DNA from: Pseudomonadota bacterium
Lineage (GTDB): Bacteria; Pseudomonadota; Gammaproteobacteria; Acidiferrobacterales; UBA6901
NCBI GenBank assembly: GCA_021785515.1
Contig: JAJYEX010000001.1
Span: 372,001 to 436,000 of the forward strand
Direction: 5' to 3'
Length of the DNA: 64,000 nt
In this document: positions 1-12,523 of the stretch, piece after piece
Layout: each line of letters opens with the position of its first letter
Numbering within the stretch: position 1 is the stretch's first letter
Translations under genes and position numbers: made by a program
The notes under the pieces: generated by a model
Seen by the model: only the letters and a program-made list of their open reading frames with translations
Database searches by the model: none
Told to the model about the DNA's origin: nothing

Positions 1-2487
1 CCTCGCTCCAGGCTTAGCAAGTCGCACGGAGGCATCCCACGCAGCAGATCCGCTCAACCTGTCACCCAGCGCCTTCCCAAACACCTGCTGCAATCCAGCC
101 TGGGTCACCGTTCCTCGCGCACGCATGTCCACGGTGGCGGCAGCCTCAGACGGTCCGGAAATCGTGCGTACCGCCAGCGATGCCGGACCTCCAAGCAGCC
201 ATCCCCGCAATGCTCCGCCACTCGGTCCGTGCTGCGTGAACTGCAGGGTGCCGTTCAGCGACTTGATGGCTAGCCCTGAAACCGGAAGATAGAGCGCCGC
301 CCCGCGGACCTCGTAGGCTCCGTCCCACTTCAGCTTGGACGGTGTATCCGCCGGAATCATGAAATCCAGGCTGAGCACCCCGTGACCACTCGCCGACATG
401 CCCGGAAAGAGCAGGGTCGGGCGCGGGCTGATGTTGCTGGCATAAAGCACGGCTAATGCCTCATTTACCGGACCAGCAACCTGTCCTACGGCCTGGACCA
501 CGGGTCCGGTACGGGCAGTCAGATCGTCAATCGTGACCGCCACCCTGCGCACCGACAGCCCGCGAATGGTGGCACTGCTTCCGGCTACGGACAGGCTGGG
601 ACCGCTCGCCAGAATGTCCGCGTTGACGTTGGCCATTCTGGGCCAGTCAGGCAGATAGCGGAACACGCCATTCGTGACATGTGCCGAAGCCTGGAACAAG
701 CCATTGCCATCGCGGAATGGAAAATCGTTCAACGGCCCCTTGATGGCAACCTGGCCGGAGGTGATGGTGCCGGCAACAAGCGCGTGTTCCAGCCAGTGGC
801 GCAAGTCAGGAGACATCACGTTTGGATAAAATCGGTCCGCTTGGGCCAGGTCGCCGTTGGTCAGGCTCGCGTTCAGATCAAGCGTCGGTGACGTGTTGCT
901 GGCGTCCGGCAATTTAATCTCCATCCTGCCCCGCAGGCTGGCACCCCCCGCAACAATGTTAAGACCGGCCCCCCGCACACGCCACGCGCCATCGTCGTGC
1001 TGCCAGCTGATGCGTCCGGCAACACCCTGAAGGTGCAGCGGTTGGCGGAAAACACGCGGCAACATAACCGTCGCTTGCCTGCTCGCCAGTACCAGTTCAC
1101 CGCCATCGGTTCCGAACGACAGATGGCCCGTGAGACCACGCACACCAGGCAGCTTTCCGTAAGGATCAAACGTCAGCCGCTTCAGATCCACGTCGACTGC
1201 GTAACCCGAAATCTTTCCATCGCTCCGGTCAATCCGCAGCCTGAGGTTGTCGACCGTTCCACCGGGATGGACGGTATGCAGCAGGTCGAGCAGCTGACCT
1301 CGGTTCCTGAGCCTGGCAAAGAACGCGTCGACATCATTTACATCGACGTGCTGGACGAATAGATGGTCGGCATCAGGGTTATGCTCGATTCGCAGCTGGC
1401 CGGCTGACCACGGAGCTACGGTCAGCCCGAGACGCAGGCCGTCGAGTTGAAGCATCCAGCTCTTGCCATGCGATGTCGCATTCCAGTTCACCTGTGCTGC
1501 CGCCTGGTTCACGTCTATGGCCGGGAACCCAGGCACCTTGAGCTTCAGTGCGGCGACCCCGGCGTGACCGGTGAGGGATGTCGCTACTCCATCGGTCCAA
1601 TGGCTGGCCACACTGACATTGAACCGGCCTCCGAAACCGGCCGGCAGCTTGCGGCGTATTATTTGCGGCAGCGCGTAGGTATTGAGTCCCTCGGCCTGAA
1701 CGTCAATCTCCCCGTGCCAGTGTGGATTGGCTAGCGGATCTCCGGTCACATCTGCCAGGAATGAACATGTCCGACACATGGTGAGCGGAAACCGGGCTGT
1801 CAACTGCAGCCGGTGACGATTACCGCTGTTGTTCAACGTCATGTTCACCCGGGTGAGACGCAAAGGCGGCTCCGCCGATTGATAGTCAATCCACTCAACT
1901 TCTCCGTCTTGGACCGAGACGTGACCCTGCTGAAACAGCCACGGCAGGAAACCAGCACCCTGTGCGGGAATGCTCTGCCCGACCGGTGCTAGGCCGGTTA
2001 TCCGGAACGTACCGCCTGCAAGTCGCTCGAAAGACAGATCCGGATGGACCAGCACCAAGCTGTTGATCTGGATCTGTCCCGTAAGAAGGGGCAGCCAGGC
2101 AAGTGTGATCCGCAACTCCTTGAGTGTCACAGCAACTTGCGAACTGCCCGGAGCATAAACGGACAGTCCGTAGACGCGAAGCCCGGGGTTCAGTCCCTGC
2201 CAATAGGCCTGGGACCGCTCGATCTGCACGCGGTAAGACGAACCCTGGCTGATAAAACCGGCTATCTGATCCTTACGGCTGGCAAGTGTAGGCAGCCAGA
2301 AGTAGACGATCACCAGCGATGCAGCGGCCACGGCCAGCAGTGCCGCAGCAACGTAGGCACTCCAGCGCCCCAGCCGCAAGATGGGTCGGTGCCAGCCCCG
2401 CCGGGCGCGCCCCTGCACCGGCCGGCGGCTCGCGTCCCTGCTATCCGGAACAGCCCGGTGGCTACGGTTACCCAATATCCGACGCAT
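1..2487 (-). CDS. yhdP: YhdP family AsmA-like envelope protein (5' part, cut by window edge)
   Basis: The frame is open from an ATG at 2487 to the window edge, about 829 residues, with no stop, so the C-terminus lies outside. It begins with a basic stretch and one membrane segment near residues 40-60 (leucine/alanine/valine-rich), followed by a long region of short alternating beta-strand-like repeats, as in the YhdP/TIGR02099 (DUF3971, AsmA-like C-terminal) family. YhdP is a very long inner-membrane-anchored protein that spans the periplasm; in E. coli it takes part with TamB and YdbH in phospholipid transfer to the outer membrane. Its place next to rng and maf matches the usual gammaproteobacterial order. 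The family call rests on recognised sequence character and synteny. Confidence 0.88.
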   Translation of the reverse strand, partial: MRRILGNRSHRAVPDSRDASRRPVQGRARRGWHRPILRLGRWSAYVAAALLAVAAASLVIVYFWLPTLASRKDQIAGFISQGSSYRVQIERSQAYWQGLNPGLRVYGLSVYAPGSSQVAVTLKELRITLAWLPLLTGQIQINSLVLVHPDLSFERLAGGTFRITGLAPVGQSIPAQGAGFLPWLFQQGHVSVQDGEVEWIDYQSAEPPLRLTRVNMTLNNSGNRHRLQLTARFPLTMCRTCSFLADVTGDPLANPHWHGEIDVQAEGLNTYALPQIIRRKLPAGFGGRFNVSVASHWTDGVATSLTGHAGVAALKLKVPGFPAIDVNQAAAQVNWNATSHGKSWMLQLDGLRLGLTVAPWSAGQLRIEHNPDADHLFVQHVDVNDVDAFFARLRNRGQLLDLLHTVHPGGTVDNLRLRIDRSDGKISGYAVDVDLKRLTFDPYGKLPGVRGLTGHLSFGTDGGELVLASRQATVMLPRVFRQPLHLQGVAGRISWQHDDGAWRVRGAGLNIVAGGASLRGRMEIKLPDASNTSPTLDLNASLTNGDLAQADRFYPNVMSPDLRHWLEHALVAGTITSGQVAIKGPLNDFPFRDGNGLFQASAHVTNGVFRYLPDWPRMANVNADILASGPSLSVAGSSATIRGLSVRRVAVTIDDLTARTGPVVQAVGQVAGPVNEALAVLYASNISPRPTLLFPGMSASGHGVLSLDFMIPADTPSKLKWDGAYEVRGAALYLPVSGLAIKSLNGTLQFTQHGPSGGALRGWLLGGPASLAVRTISGPSEAAATVDMRARGTVTQAGLQQVFGKALGDRLSGSAAWDASVRLAKPGAR

Positions 2488-2548
2488 TGCGCTATTTTGC
2501 CGTATCGTCGGTCACGGAGATAGCAAACCGGACGGACCAGCCAGGACA

Positions 2549-2576
2549 TGGACTGGATTGCGGTCTGCGGTATAAT
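2549..2576 (+). promoter_or_regulatory. Sigma70-like promoter for the small plus-strand gene
   Basis: A perfect -10 hexamer TATAAT at 2571-2576 is preceded by TGGACT at 2549-2554 (4 of 6 matches to TTGACA) with a 16-bp spacer. It lies about 100 bases before the small open frame at 2679. The yhdP promoter must lie in the same 380-bp gap on the other strand. Confidence 0.5.
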
Positions 2577-2678
2577 GCAAAATAGGGTATAAAAAATATA
2601 GGCCGGCGGCCAGCAGAGGCGCGACCGGACCCGCAGGCGGCCACTGTCTGCAATTCGATACAAAAACTTGGAGGAAGC

Positions 2679-2822
2679 ATGGCCAGGCGCAACCGTCGGG
2701 AGCTCGACGCCATTATCGCCAGCGTTGTTGCCATCCTGACACGCAGCAAGGAACTGGATGCCATTCTAGAGCGCGCCCGCGGAAATTTGGAAGGGCAAAC
2801 GCGGCGCCCGCCATCACGCTGA
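2679..2822 (+). CDS. Possible 47-residue basic small protein
   Basis: I do not recognise this product. The frame starts at ATG 2679 four bases after a strong GGAGG and ends at TGA 2822. The peptide is rich in arginine at both ends, with a central helix containing two similar segments, LDAIIASVVAI and LDAILERA, suggesting an amphipathic helix. It lies in the gap between convergent rng and divergent yhdP and has its own promoter-like sequence upstream. The combination of promoter, Shine-Dalgarno site and intergenic position argues for expression. The short length leaves chance possible, and no terminator-like U-tract follows. Confidence 0.4.
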   Translation: MARRNRRELDAIIASVVAILTRSKELDAILERARGNLEGQTRRPPSR

Positions 2823-2868
2823 CCGGCCTGAGAACAACGCCACCGCGAACTGTACGGCACCGGCGGCA

Positions 2869-4359
2869 TTACAGCAGAACGACGTCAAACTGCTCCTGGT
2901 TGTAAAGTACCTCAACCTGCAGCTGCACAGTCTTACCGATGAATTCCTGCAACTGCATCAGGCTGACGGACTCCTCATCCAGCAGCAGGTCAATCACCGC
3001 CGGCGCAGCCAGAACCAGATAACTGTCCGCACCAAACTGGCGTGCTTCACGCAGGATCTCCCGGAAGATTTCATAGCAGACCGTCTGCGGGGTCTTGAGA
3101 ACACTGCGGCCCTTGCACACGGGACACTGCTCGCACAGCACATGCTCCAGGCTCTCACGGATGCGCTTGCGCGTGATTTCAACTAGACCGAGCGACGACA
3201 TCTCGGTCATGAACGTCTTAGAGCGGTCGCGCCCGATGGCCTTTTCCAACGCCCGCAGCACCTGGCGCTTGTGGTCGCTGTCCGCCATGTCGATGAAATC
3301 GATGATTATCATTCCACCGAGATTACGCAGCCGCAGCTGCCTGGCGATAACCTGCGTTGCTTCCAGGTTGGTCTTGAACAGTGTCTCTTCCAGATTCTTG
3401 CGTCCCACGTACGCCCCGGTGTTGACATCGATCGTCGTCATGGCCTCCGTCTGATCGATAACCAGGTACCCTCCCGACTTGAGTGGCACCTTGCGCTCCA
3501 GTGCCTTCTTGATTTCGTCCTCCACCGAATACAGGTCGAATATCGGCCGCTCCCCGGGATAGTACTCGATGCAGTTCTCCACCTCGGGAATGAATTCACG
3601 TGCGAATTCCCTGGCCCGGTGATACGTTTCGCGCGAATCGATCCGTACCTTTTCAACGTTCTCGCGCACCAGATCACGCATGGCTCGCAGTGCGAGCACG
3701 AGGTCCTCGTGGAGCAGGCTGCAGGGTACCGCGCCCTTTATCCGGTCCTGAATCGCCTGCCATACGCGCCGCAGATAACGAATGTCAGTTCTCAATTCCT
3801 CATCACTAACAGCCTCCGCGACAGTCCGCAGTATGTAGCCTCCCTCATCGCCCTCATCCATGGCCGATTTCACCGCAGCGCGCAGGCGTTCGCGTTCCGC
3901 GTCATCACCGATCTTCTGCGAAATTCCTATATGTTTCGTGTAGGGCATATACACCAGGTATCGCGCTGGAAGCGTGATGTGGGTCGTCACGCGCGCACCC
4001 TTGGTGCCAAGCGGGTCCTTTACTACCTGCACCACAATGGCCTGCCCATCGTGAAGCACGTCGCTGATGGCAGCCGGATCAGCTTCCTGTCCGGAGCCGC
4101 CCGACGACCCACGCGTCTGGGCTGCCGAGCTAGCGCTGCGGACGTCGGAGACGTGCAGAAAGGCGGCGCGCTCCAGCCCGATATCGATAAAGGCCGCCTG
4201 CATCCCGGGCAGGATCCGGGATACCTTCCCCATGTAGACGTTTCCGACAATCCCGCGGTTGCGCGTGCGCTCTATGTGTACTTCCTGAAGCACTCCGTTT
4301 TCAACCACGGCCACCCGCGACTCCTGCGGTGTGACATTGATCAGTATCTCCTCGCTCAT
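2869..4359 (-). CDS. rng: Ribonuclease G
   Basis: 496 residues, close to the roughly 490 of E. coli RNase G. It is a cytoplasmic endoribonuclease that matures the 5' end of 16S rRNA and takes part in mRNA decay. An S1 domain occupies about residues 35-130 and carries a glycine/serine-rich insert. The catalytic acidic residues are in TIDVNTG (about 311) and IDFIDMAD (about 354). The zinc-link cysteines are in CEQCPVC (about 411). The RNase E C-terminal scaffold is absent, which identifies the protein as RNase G rather than RNase E. The start ATG overlaps the 3' end of maf by 4 bases (ATGA), so translation is probably coupled. Confidence 0.96.
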   Translation of the reverse strand: MSEEILINVTPQESRVAVVENGVLQEVHIERTRNRGIVGNVYMGKVSRILPGMQAAFIDIGLERAAFLHVSDVRSASSAAQTRGSSGGSGQEADPAAISDVLHDGQAIVVQVVKDPLGTKGARVTTHITLPARYLVYMPYTKHIGISQKIGDDAERERLRAAVKSAMDEGDEGGYILRTVAEAVSDEELRTDIRYLRRVWQAIQDRIKGAVPCSLLHEDLVLALRAMRDLVRENVEKVRIDSRETYHRAREFAREFIPEVENCIEYYPGERPIFDLYSVEDEIKKALERKVPLKSGGYLVIDQTEAMTTIDVNTGAYVGRKNLEETLFKTNLEATQVIARQLRLRNLGGMIIIDFIDMADSDHKRQVLRALEKAIGRDRSKTFMTEMSSLGLVEITRKRIRESLEHVLCEQCPVCKGRSVLKTPQTVCYEIFREILREARQFGADSYLVLAAPAVIDLLLDEESVSLMQLQEFIGKTVQLQVEVLYNQEQFDVVLL

Positions 4360-4946
4360 GGGATCGAAATTCCTGTTTTACGCAAAAGCATCACGAGTTC
4401 ATACAACGGCAACCCCATAACACCGGAATAGCTTCCTTCCAGTCGCGCGATAAAGGCGGCCGCCAGGCCCTGAATCGCGTAACCTCCGGCCTTCCCGACC
4501 GGTTCACCCGATTCCCAGTAACGCGCTATGTCGGCGTCGGACAGTGGACCGAACGTCACCCGGCTTTCGCTGACCGCACCGGCCTCCCGGCCCTGATGCA
4601 CCACGCATATGGCGGTAAGGACTTCGTGACTTCTGCCGGCTAGCCGCCGCAATATCTGGAAACCATGGTCACGGTCCACGGGTTTACCGAGTATTTCCTG
4701 ATCGATAACCACTTCCGTATCGGCGCCGATAATCGGGAGCGCACGCCCGCCACGGGCGCCGACCAAAATGGCCGCACAACGGGCCTTCTCCGCTGCCATA
4801 CGTGAAACATAGTCGATAGCAGCCTCGCCGGTGCGAGGCTGTTCAATAATGTCCGGCACTACGGTCTCGAACGCGAGTCCGATCTGGCGCAACAGCTCCT
4901 GGCGACGCGGACTCGATGAAGCAAGATAAATGCTCGCTCTGACCAT
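4356..4946 (-). CDS. maf: Maf-like nucleoside triphosphate pyrophosphatase (YhdE type)
   Basis: Maf proteins hydrolyse non-canonical or selected nucleoside triphosphates (dTTP/UTP for the YhdE branch) to monophosphate and pyrophosphate and have been linked to septum control. The Maf signature SSSPRR follows the start by a few residues. The acidic IGADTEVV motif and a later KP-D element are present, as is the late ESGEPVGKAGGYAIQG block. I chose ATG 4946 because homologues begin just before the YLASSSPRR strand; an upstream ATG at 4979 would add 11 residues, and neither has a good Shine-Dalgarno. Adjacency to rng and rlmH is conserved in gammaproteobacteria. Confidence 0.93.
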   Translation of the reverse strand: MVRASIYLASSSPRRQELLRQIGLAFETVVPDIIEQPRTGEAAIDYVSRMAAEKARCAAILVGARGGRALPIIGADTEVVIDQEILGKPVDRDHGFQILRRLAGRSHEVLTAICVVHQGREAGAVSESRVTFGPLSDADIARYWESGEPVGKAGGYAIQGLAAAFIARLEGSYSGVMGLPLYELVMLLRKTGISIP

Positions 4947-5013
4947 GTTCAATTCAAACCATCGGCCAACTGCGCTCATTGCGCACCGCGGCCGGCTGAC
5001 AGTCGGGCGCGCC

Positions 5014-5493
5014 TCACTCCCGATGATAGGGCAGTCGGTGGAGCATGCTCCAGGCGCGGTACAGCTGTTCGGCCAGCAGCACCCGCACCAGAGGATGCGG
5101 CAAGGTCAGCGCCGACAGCGACCATTGCTCGTCGGCGCGCTGCAGGCATTGCGGTGCAAGCCCTTCGGGCCCGCCAACCAGGAAGGCGACATCCCGCCCC
5201 TCATGCAGCCACCTGTCCATGGCCTGGGTGACCTGATTCGTCGCCAGCATCTTTCCCTGCCGCTCCAAGGCGATAATCCTGGCTCCTGATGGCACCGCAT
5301 CAAGACAGCGATTGCCTTCGGTCCGCAGTATTTGTGCGATGTCTGCGGAACGCGACCGTCGGCCAGCCGGGATCTCGTGCAGTTCCAGCGAACAGCCGGC
5401 ACGCAACCGCTTCACATAGTCAGCATAGGCCACGCTGACCCACTGCGGCATGCGCTCTCCAACGGCGATCAGGTGCAGACGCACCGGCGCCAA
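5014..5493 (-). CDS. rlmH: 23S rRNA (pseudouridine1915-N3)-methyltransferase RlmH
   Basis: 159 residues, the normal size for this SPOUT-class, SAM-dependent enzyme that methylates pseudouridine 1915 of 23S rRNA on assembled 70S ribosomes. The trefoil-knot SAM motif FLVGGPEG lies near residue 105, and the nearly invariant C-terminal block LPHPLVRVLLAEQLYRAW ends the protein. It follows rsfS by about 40 bases, as in many gammaproteobacteria, so both ribosome-related genes are probably cotranscribed. The N-terminus has about three residues more than E. coli RlmH before the first strand. Confidence 0.96.
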   Translation of the reverse strand: MAPVRLHLIAVGERMPQWVSVAYADYVKRLRAGCSLELHEIPAGRRSRSADIAQILRTEGNRCLDAVPSGARIIALERQGKMLATNQVTQAMDRWLHEGRDVAFLVGGPEGLAPQCLQRADEQWSLSALTLPHPLVRVLLAEQLYRAWSMLHRLPYHRE

Positions 5494-5535
5494 CCTGCAT
5501 CAGGGCATGTCGACCAGAAGACCGCCACCGGCAGT

Positions 5536-5883
5536 CTAGCGGCCGGCAACATCAGCCCTCTCGCCATCGCCCCACAGTTTTTCCAAATTATAAAAATCTC
5601 TCGTCTGGGGACGCATTATATGAACCACAACATCCCCAAAATCCACCAAAACCCAGTCGCCCGTCTTTTCGCCTTCCGTCCCCAGGGCCCGGCGGCCATG
5701 CTCACGGAGCCCGTCGCGCACTTTCTCCGCCATGCTAACCACATGACGACTGGATGTTCCGCTCGCTATGACCATGTAGTCCATGACATCGGTCACTTTC
5801 CGTACATCGAGAATGCGGATATCCTGACCGCGGGCATCGGTCAACACCTTGTAGATCATCTGTTCTATCGTGCTTGCTGGCAT
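5536..5883 (-). CDS. rsfS: Ribosomal silencing factor RsfS
   Basis: About 115 residues from ATG 5883. RsfS (YbeB, Iojap family) binds L14 on the 50S subunit and blocks subunit joining in stationary phase. Family features seen are DVRKVTDVMDYMVIASGTS near the N-terminus and GDWVLVDFGDVVVHIM followed by FYNLEKLWGD near the C-terminus. The chosen ATG shares its A with the nadD stop (TGATG), indicating coupled translation; a start 12 codons upstream inside nadD is possible but adds no conserved sequence. The gene sits directly downstream of nadD, its usual neighbour. Confidence 0.95.
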   Translation of the reverse strand: MPASTIEQMIYKVLTDARGQDIRILDVRKVTDVMDYMVIASGTSSRHVVSMAEKVRDGLREHGRRALGTEGEKTGDWVLVDFGDVVVHIMRPQTRDFYNLEKLWGDGERADVAGR

Positions 5884-6536
5884 CACGTCCTCTGGATTGG
5901 GTTTCGGTACAGTCCACACTCCTCGATATACGCCTCGACCACTCCTGGAATCATGCTGTGCACGGACTCGCCACGTGCGAGCATCGCGCGAATCTGTGAA
6001 CCGGAGATGTCATGGGGACGCACAGCCTGAAATATCAGCTTCCCGGCCGGAACCAGGGCCAGTTCGGACGGATCACTGCAGCGCCGCCCCCGCAGCCATT
6101 GCGGCAGCGCTTCGTCCTGTGGTACCGAATCCCAGCCAGGCCGGAGAATCACAACGAGATGGGACAACTGCGGCAGATCGCTCGCTCGATGCCAGGATTC
6201 AATGCCCTGAAAGGCGTCCATTCCCACCATCAGACAGATCGGACGCTGTCCGAGTTCGGCCCGAAACGACTGAAGCGTAGGCACCGTATACGATGGGCCC
6301 GGGCGCCGCAGCTCGCGGTCGTCCAGCCGGAAACCAGGAATTTCGGACACGGCCAGACCCGTCATGTGCAACCGCTGTTCGGCTCCGGCGACCGGCGTAC
6401 GGCGATGGGGTGGAAAAGCGGCTGGAACAAACCGCACTTCCTCCAATACCAGCGTCTGCATGATTTCCTGCGCGGAACGCAGGTGACCGAAATGGACAGG
6501 ATCAAACGTACCGCCAAAAATGCCGATGGGATGCAC
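5883..6536 (-). CDS. nadD: Nicotinate-nucleotide adenylyltransferase
   Basis: 217 residues. The enzyme adenylates nicotinate mononucleotide with ATP to give deamido-NAD, a step of NAD synthesis. The nucleotidyltransferase signature GGTFDPVHFGH is at residues 8-18 with its GxFxPxHxGH core, and the C-terminal DISGSQIR is the variant of the ISxTxxR ATP-binding motif. Length matches E. coli NadD (213). It precedes rsfS with a one-base overlap. About 270 bases with no recognisable gene separate it from proA, so nadD may have its own promoter. Confidence 0.96.
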   Translation of the reverse strand: MHPIGIFGGTFDPVHFGHLRSAQEIMQTLVLEEVRFVPAAFPPHRRTPVAGAEQRLHMTGLAVSEIPGFRLDDRELRRPGPSYTVPTLQSFRAELGQRPICLMVGMDAFQGIESWHRASDLPQLSHLVVILRPGWDSVPQDEALPQWLRGRRCSDPSELALVPAGKLIFQAVRPHDISGSQIRAMLARGESVHSMIPGVVEAYIEECGLYRNPIQRT

Positions 6537-6804
6537 TCGCTGTTTCTGCGGTTCCGTGCCTGCGCTCGATTGCGCCAGGGCATAATATCCCGGCCTCGTA
6601 TGCTTGGCAAACGAGCTGCCTGCAGTTGCGGTCGCATCCCGCGTCCGGCGTCACCTCCGGCGGCCGGCGTTGCCTGACGCCATTCAAACCCCTTTCCGGA
6701 CACGGCACACCCGACCCATGGCGACCGTCAGCACCGGTGCATGCCGAAACCCGCAGCGCTACCGCCTCTGCGTCAACCGCATCCGCGCAACGCGCTGGTC
6801 CCCG

Positions 6805-8091
6805 CTACCTGCGGATGTGGCCATCACCGAATACGACGAACTTCTGGGAGGTAAGTCCTTCCAGACCCACCGGCCCGCGCGCATGCAACTTATCGGTCGA
6901 AATCCCGATCTCAGCACCCAGGCCGTATTCAAAGCCATCCGCAAATCGCGTCGACGCATTCACCATCACCGAACTGGAATCGACCTCCCGCAGGAAGCGG
7001 CGCGCGCGGGAAATGTCCTCGGTCACGATGGCGTCAGTATGCTGTGACCCGTACTTGGCAATGTGCTCGATCGCGTCATCGACTCCGGCGACAACGCGTA
7101 TTGCCAGAATTGGCGCAAGGTATTCCTCGTACCAGTCATCTTCGGTAGCTGGCTTGGCCCAGGACAGGATACGGCAGGTGGCGGGACAGCCCCGCAACTC
7201 CACCCCTTCGTCGCGATACATTGCCCCCAGCACCGGCAGCACGCGCTCAGCAACATCCCGGGCCACCAGCAGGGTCTCCATGGTATTGCAGGTACCATAG
7301 CGCTGCGTCTTGGCGTTGAAGGAAACACGTATAGCCTTATCGAGATCGGCCTTGTCGTCAATATAGACGTGACATACGCCATGCAGGTGCTTGATCACCG
7401 GAATCGTGGCCTCCCGGCTGATACGCTCGATGAGCCCCTTCCCTCCGCGCGGAACGATGACATCGACGTATTGCTGCATGCGGACCAGCTCTCCAACAGC
7501 GGCACGGTCCGCGGTTTCCAGCACCTGCACTGCGTCTGAGGGCAGACCGGCATCGACCAAGCCACGATGGATGCAGGCGGCAATCGCCTGATTCGAGTGC
7601 AAAGCTTCCGAACCACCACGCAGGATCGCCGCGTTTCCGGATTTAAGGCACAGGCCCGCCGCATCCCCGGTCACATTGGGTCGCGACTCATAGATGATAC
7701 CGATCACGCCCAATGGCACGCGCATGCGGCCTACCTGAATGCCGGATGGTCTGTAACTGAGCCTACTGATTTCACCTACCGGATCGGGTAATGCCGCGAT
7801 CTCGCGCAGACCCTGGGCCAGGGCCGCGATCCGCCGCGTGTCCAGGGTGAGCCGATCGAGCATCGCCGCGTCAAGACCGGCACGGGTACCAGCCTCGAGA
7901 TCCAGGCGGTTTGCCTGCGCAAGGGCGTCGGCGGAGCGCTCAACGTCCGCCGCAATGGCCTCGAGCGCGCTGTTCTTGGCCGCCGTCTCCGCTCGGGCCA
8001 TCTCACGCGACGCCCGGCGGGCACGTTCCCCGACCTGCTGCATGTACTGCCGCAGGTCGATATTTTTTTGCTCACGCGATACCGTCTTCAT
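6805..8091 (-). CDS. proA: Glutamate-5-semialdehyde dehydrogenase (gamma-glutamyl phosphate reductase)
   Basis: 428 residues. It reduces gamma-glutamyl phosphate with NADPH in the second step of proline synthesis. The aldehyde-dehydrogenase-like catalytic cysteine is in YGTCNTMET at about residue 268. The [15 protein letters not shown] block and the terminal [12 protein letters not shown] block are typical of ProA. The frame is open upstream into holA, but ATG 8091 (MKTVSREQ) overlaps the holA stop as ATGA and gives the family length. proB is not beside it; ProA between holA and nadD is a known arrangement in several gammaproteobacteria. Confidence 0.95.
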   Translation of the reverse strand: MKTVSREQKNIDLRQYMQQVGERARRASREMARAETAAKNSALEAIAADVERSADALAQANRLDLEAGTRAGLDAAMLDRLTLDTRRIAALAQGLREIAALPDPVGEISRLSYRPSGIQVGRMRVPLGVIGIIYESRPNVTGDAAGLCLKSGNAAILRGGSEALHSNQAIAACIHRGLVDAGLPSDAVQVLETADRAAVGELVRMQQYVDVIVPRGGKGLIERISREATIPVIKHLHGVCHVYIDDKADLDKAIRVSFNAKTQRYGTCNTMETLLVARDVAERVLPVLGAMYRDEGVELRGCPATCRILSWAKPATEDDWYEEYLAPILAIRVVAGVDDAIEHIAKYGSQHTDAIVTEDISRARRFLREVDSSSVMVNASTRFADGFEYGLGAEIGISTDKLHARGPVGLEGLTSQKFVVFGDGHIRR

Positions 8092-9155
8092 GATGCGTCT
8101 CCAGCACCTGCGCTGCCCGATTGCGCCGTCACCGCTCGCGCCGCAGAGACCCGCACGCCGCAAAGGGCCAGCACCAAGGATTCGATTTCCAGCCACACGT
8201 CGCCATCGGCCCGGCCCTTGATAACCCGATCGATGTGCGAGGCACGTATCAGAATGCCCAGCCATTGCGCCGGACGCAAGCGGCGCAATGCGTTGGACAC
8301 CAGCGGACGGCGTCCACCCCACACCCGGTGCGCCTGAAAGACACTGGACTCGGCGCGCCCCTGGGAGATCTGCGTCGCAATCTGAAACATAGTACGCGTC
8401 TCCCTGGCCAGTGCCCATAGCACCAGCACCGGTTCAACTCCCTCGGCACGCAGACTCTCCAGCACCCGCATCGCCGATGTCCCGTTACCCGCAAGACAGG
8501 CGTCAACCAGGCCATATACCGTAAATCGGGTATTGTCCGAAAGGATTTCCTCCACGTCCGATACGCGGATTACCCTATCCCGATACAGCAGCGCCAGCTT
8601 ATCCAATTCCTGCGCGGCAGCCAGCGGGTTGCCCTCCATCCGGTATGCCAGAATGTCTGCCACCCCAGGCTCCACCTGCAACCCGCGGCGCTCAATACGC
8701 TGCCCGATCCAGGCCGGAAAGTGCTGTACGTCAAGCGGTCGCACCGCCACAACAACACCGGCCTCGTCCAGGGACCTGACCCAGCTGCTCTCGCGGGTTT
8801 GCCGGTCGAGCTTCCCGGCAACGACCAGCAGCATGCTGTCGGCGGGCGGATGCGCGGCCAGGTCCATGAGAGCCTGCGCCCCGTCCTGACCTGGCTTTCC
8901 GCCTGGAATACGCACCTCCAGCACCCGCGCGTTCGCAAACAGCGACAGGGACCGGGCGGACAGGAGCAGGTCGTTCCAGTCATACCCGCTGGTGACGTTG
9001 GTCACGCTGCGCTCAGCGTACCCGGCAGCGCGCGCAGCGCTGCGTATGAGCTCGCAGCTTTCATCCACCAACAGCGGCTCATCGCCGAAAACAAGGTACG
9101 CAGGGACCAGCCCTCTGCGCAAGGACTCGGCGAGCCTCTCCGAATCAATTTGCAC
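8088..9155 (-). CDS. holA: DNA polymerase III subunit delta
   Basis: 355 residues, slightly longer than E. coli HolA (343). The delta subunit opens the beta sliding clamp as part of the clamp-loader complex. The N-terminal [15 protein letters not shown] strand-loop, the [14 protein letters not shown] segment and the [15 protein letters not shown] helix are characteristic. Its start overlaps the lptE 3' end by 11 bases, and its stop overlaps the proA start by 4 bases. This makes a tight leuS-lptE-holA-proA unit, matching the leuS-lptE-holA order of E. coli. Confidence 0.95.
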   Translation of the reverse strand: MQIDSERLAESLRRGLVPAYLVFGDEPLLVDESCELIRSAARAAGYAERSVTNVTSGYDWNDLLLSARSLSLFANARVLEVRIPGGKPGQDGAQALMDLAAHPPADSMLLVVAGKLDRQTRESSWVRSLDEAGVVVAVRPLDVQHFPAWIGQRIERRGLQVEPGVADILAYRMEGNPLAAAQELDKLALLYRDRVIRVSDVEEILSDNTRFTVYGLVDACLAGNGTSAMRVLESLRAEGVEPVLVLWALARETRTMFQIATQISQGRAESSVFQAHRVWGGRRPLVSNALRRLRPAQWLGILIRASHIDRVIKGRADGDVWLEIESLVLALCGVRVSAARAVTAQSGSAGAGDAS

Positions 9156-9714
9156 GGCCGCCGACCTTGCGATCGTTCAGCATAGCGAGCTGGCGAATGA
9201 TCTGCCGAACCGCATCACGCCGCATGTCGTTTTGAAGAAACTGGTTCTCGCGTTCCGTTGCCAGCACGTTCAGCTTGTTGAAACTGTATTCGCGCTGGAT
9301 CTTGATCGTTCGCGTTGGAATGATCGGGCGGCCTGCAGCATCAGCCAGACTGAAGCTTACCCGATAGTCGAGCATGTATTCCGTGGCCCGGCCGGTTATA
9401 TCTATGGCCGCCACTTCGCTACTGATGATTTCTCCCGAAAGAGTCAGCGTCGGCACCCGGGCAGACGGGTTATCCACCAGCCGCGTGTTGGTCTCGGTCC
9501 GCAGGGTGTTACGCATTTCCACGAGCAGCGGCGGGTAGGCGGCACCACCAGCCATCGTTACCCGCAGCTTAGACAGTTGCGGTGGAAGCATGGCCGACCG
9601 CATACCGCGAAGATGGAAGCCGCACGCTCCCAGGACCAGCATTCCCGCAACCAGCGTCAGTCCGATCGTGCGCCGGACAAGACCTCCCTGGATCAAAGCC
9701 GCCGCCCGCGTCAC
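9145..9714 (-). CDS. lptE: LPS-assembly lipoprotein LptE
   Basis: LptE is an outer-membrane lipoprotein that plugs the LptD barrel and helps deliver LPS to the cell surface. A hydrophobic signal segment ends in the lipobox LVLGAC, directly followed by GFHLRG, the hallmark of LptE. The rest, about 160 residues, has the RTIKIQREYSFN and DMRRDAVRQIIRQL segments seen in the family. The start is uncertain: no ATG fits. GTG 9714, three bases after the leuS stop, is preferred, while TTG 9732 is possible. It lies between leuS and holA as in E. coli. Confidence 0.93.
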   Translation of the reverse strand: MTRAAALIQGGLVRRTIGLTLVAGMLVLGACGFHLRGMRSAMLPPQLSKLRVTMAGGAAYPPLLVEMRNTLRTETNTRLVDNPSARVPTLTLSGEIISSEVAAIDITGRATEYMLDYRVSFSLADAAGRPIIPTRTIKIQREYSFNKLNVLATERENQFLQNDMRRDAVRQIIRQLAMLNDRKVGGRAN

Positions 9715-9718
9715 TGGC

Positions 9719-12466
<2,748 letters not shown>

Positions 12467-12523
12467 TCACCATTACGGTCAGCCGCGTCGCGGCGGGCCC
12501 AGTGGCCATCACAGCCCCATCCC

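Noticed and set aside
3271-4431. A 386-codon open frame on the plus strand
   Set aside because: It is antisense to rng, which carries all its family motifs; the plus-strand product shows no family features.
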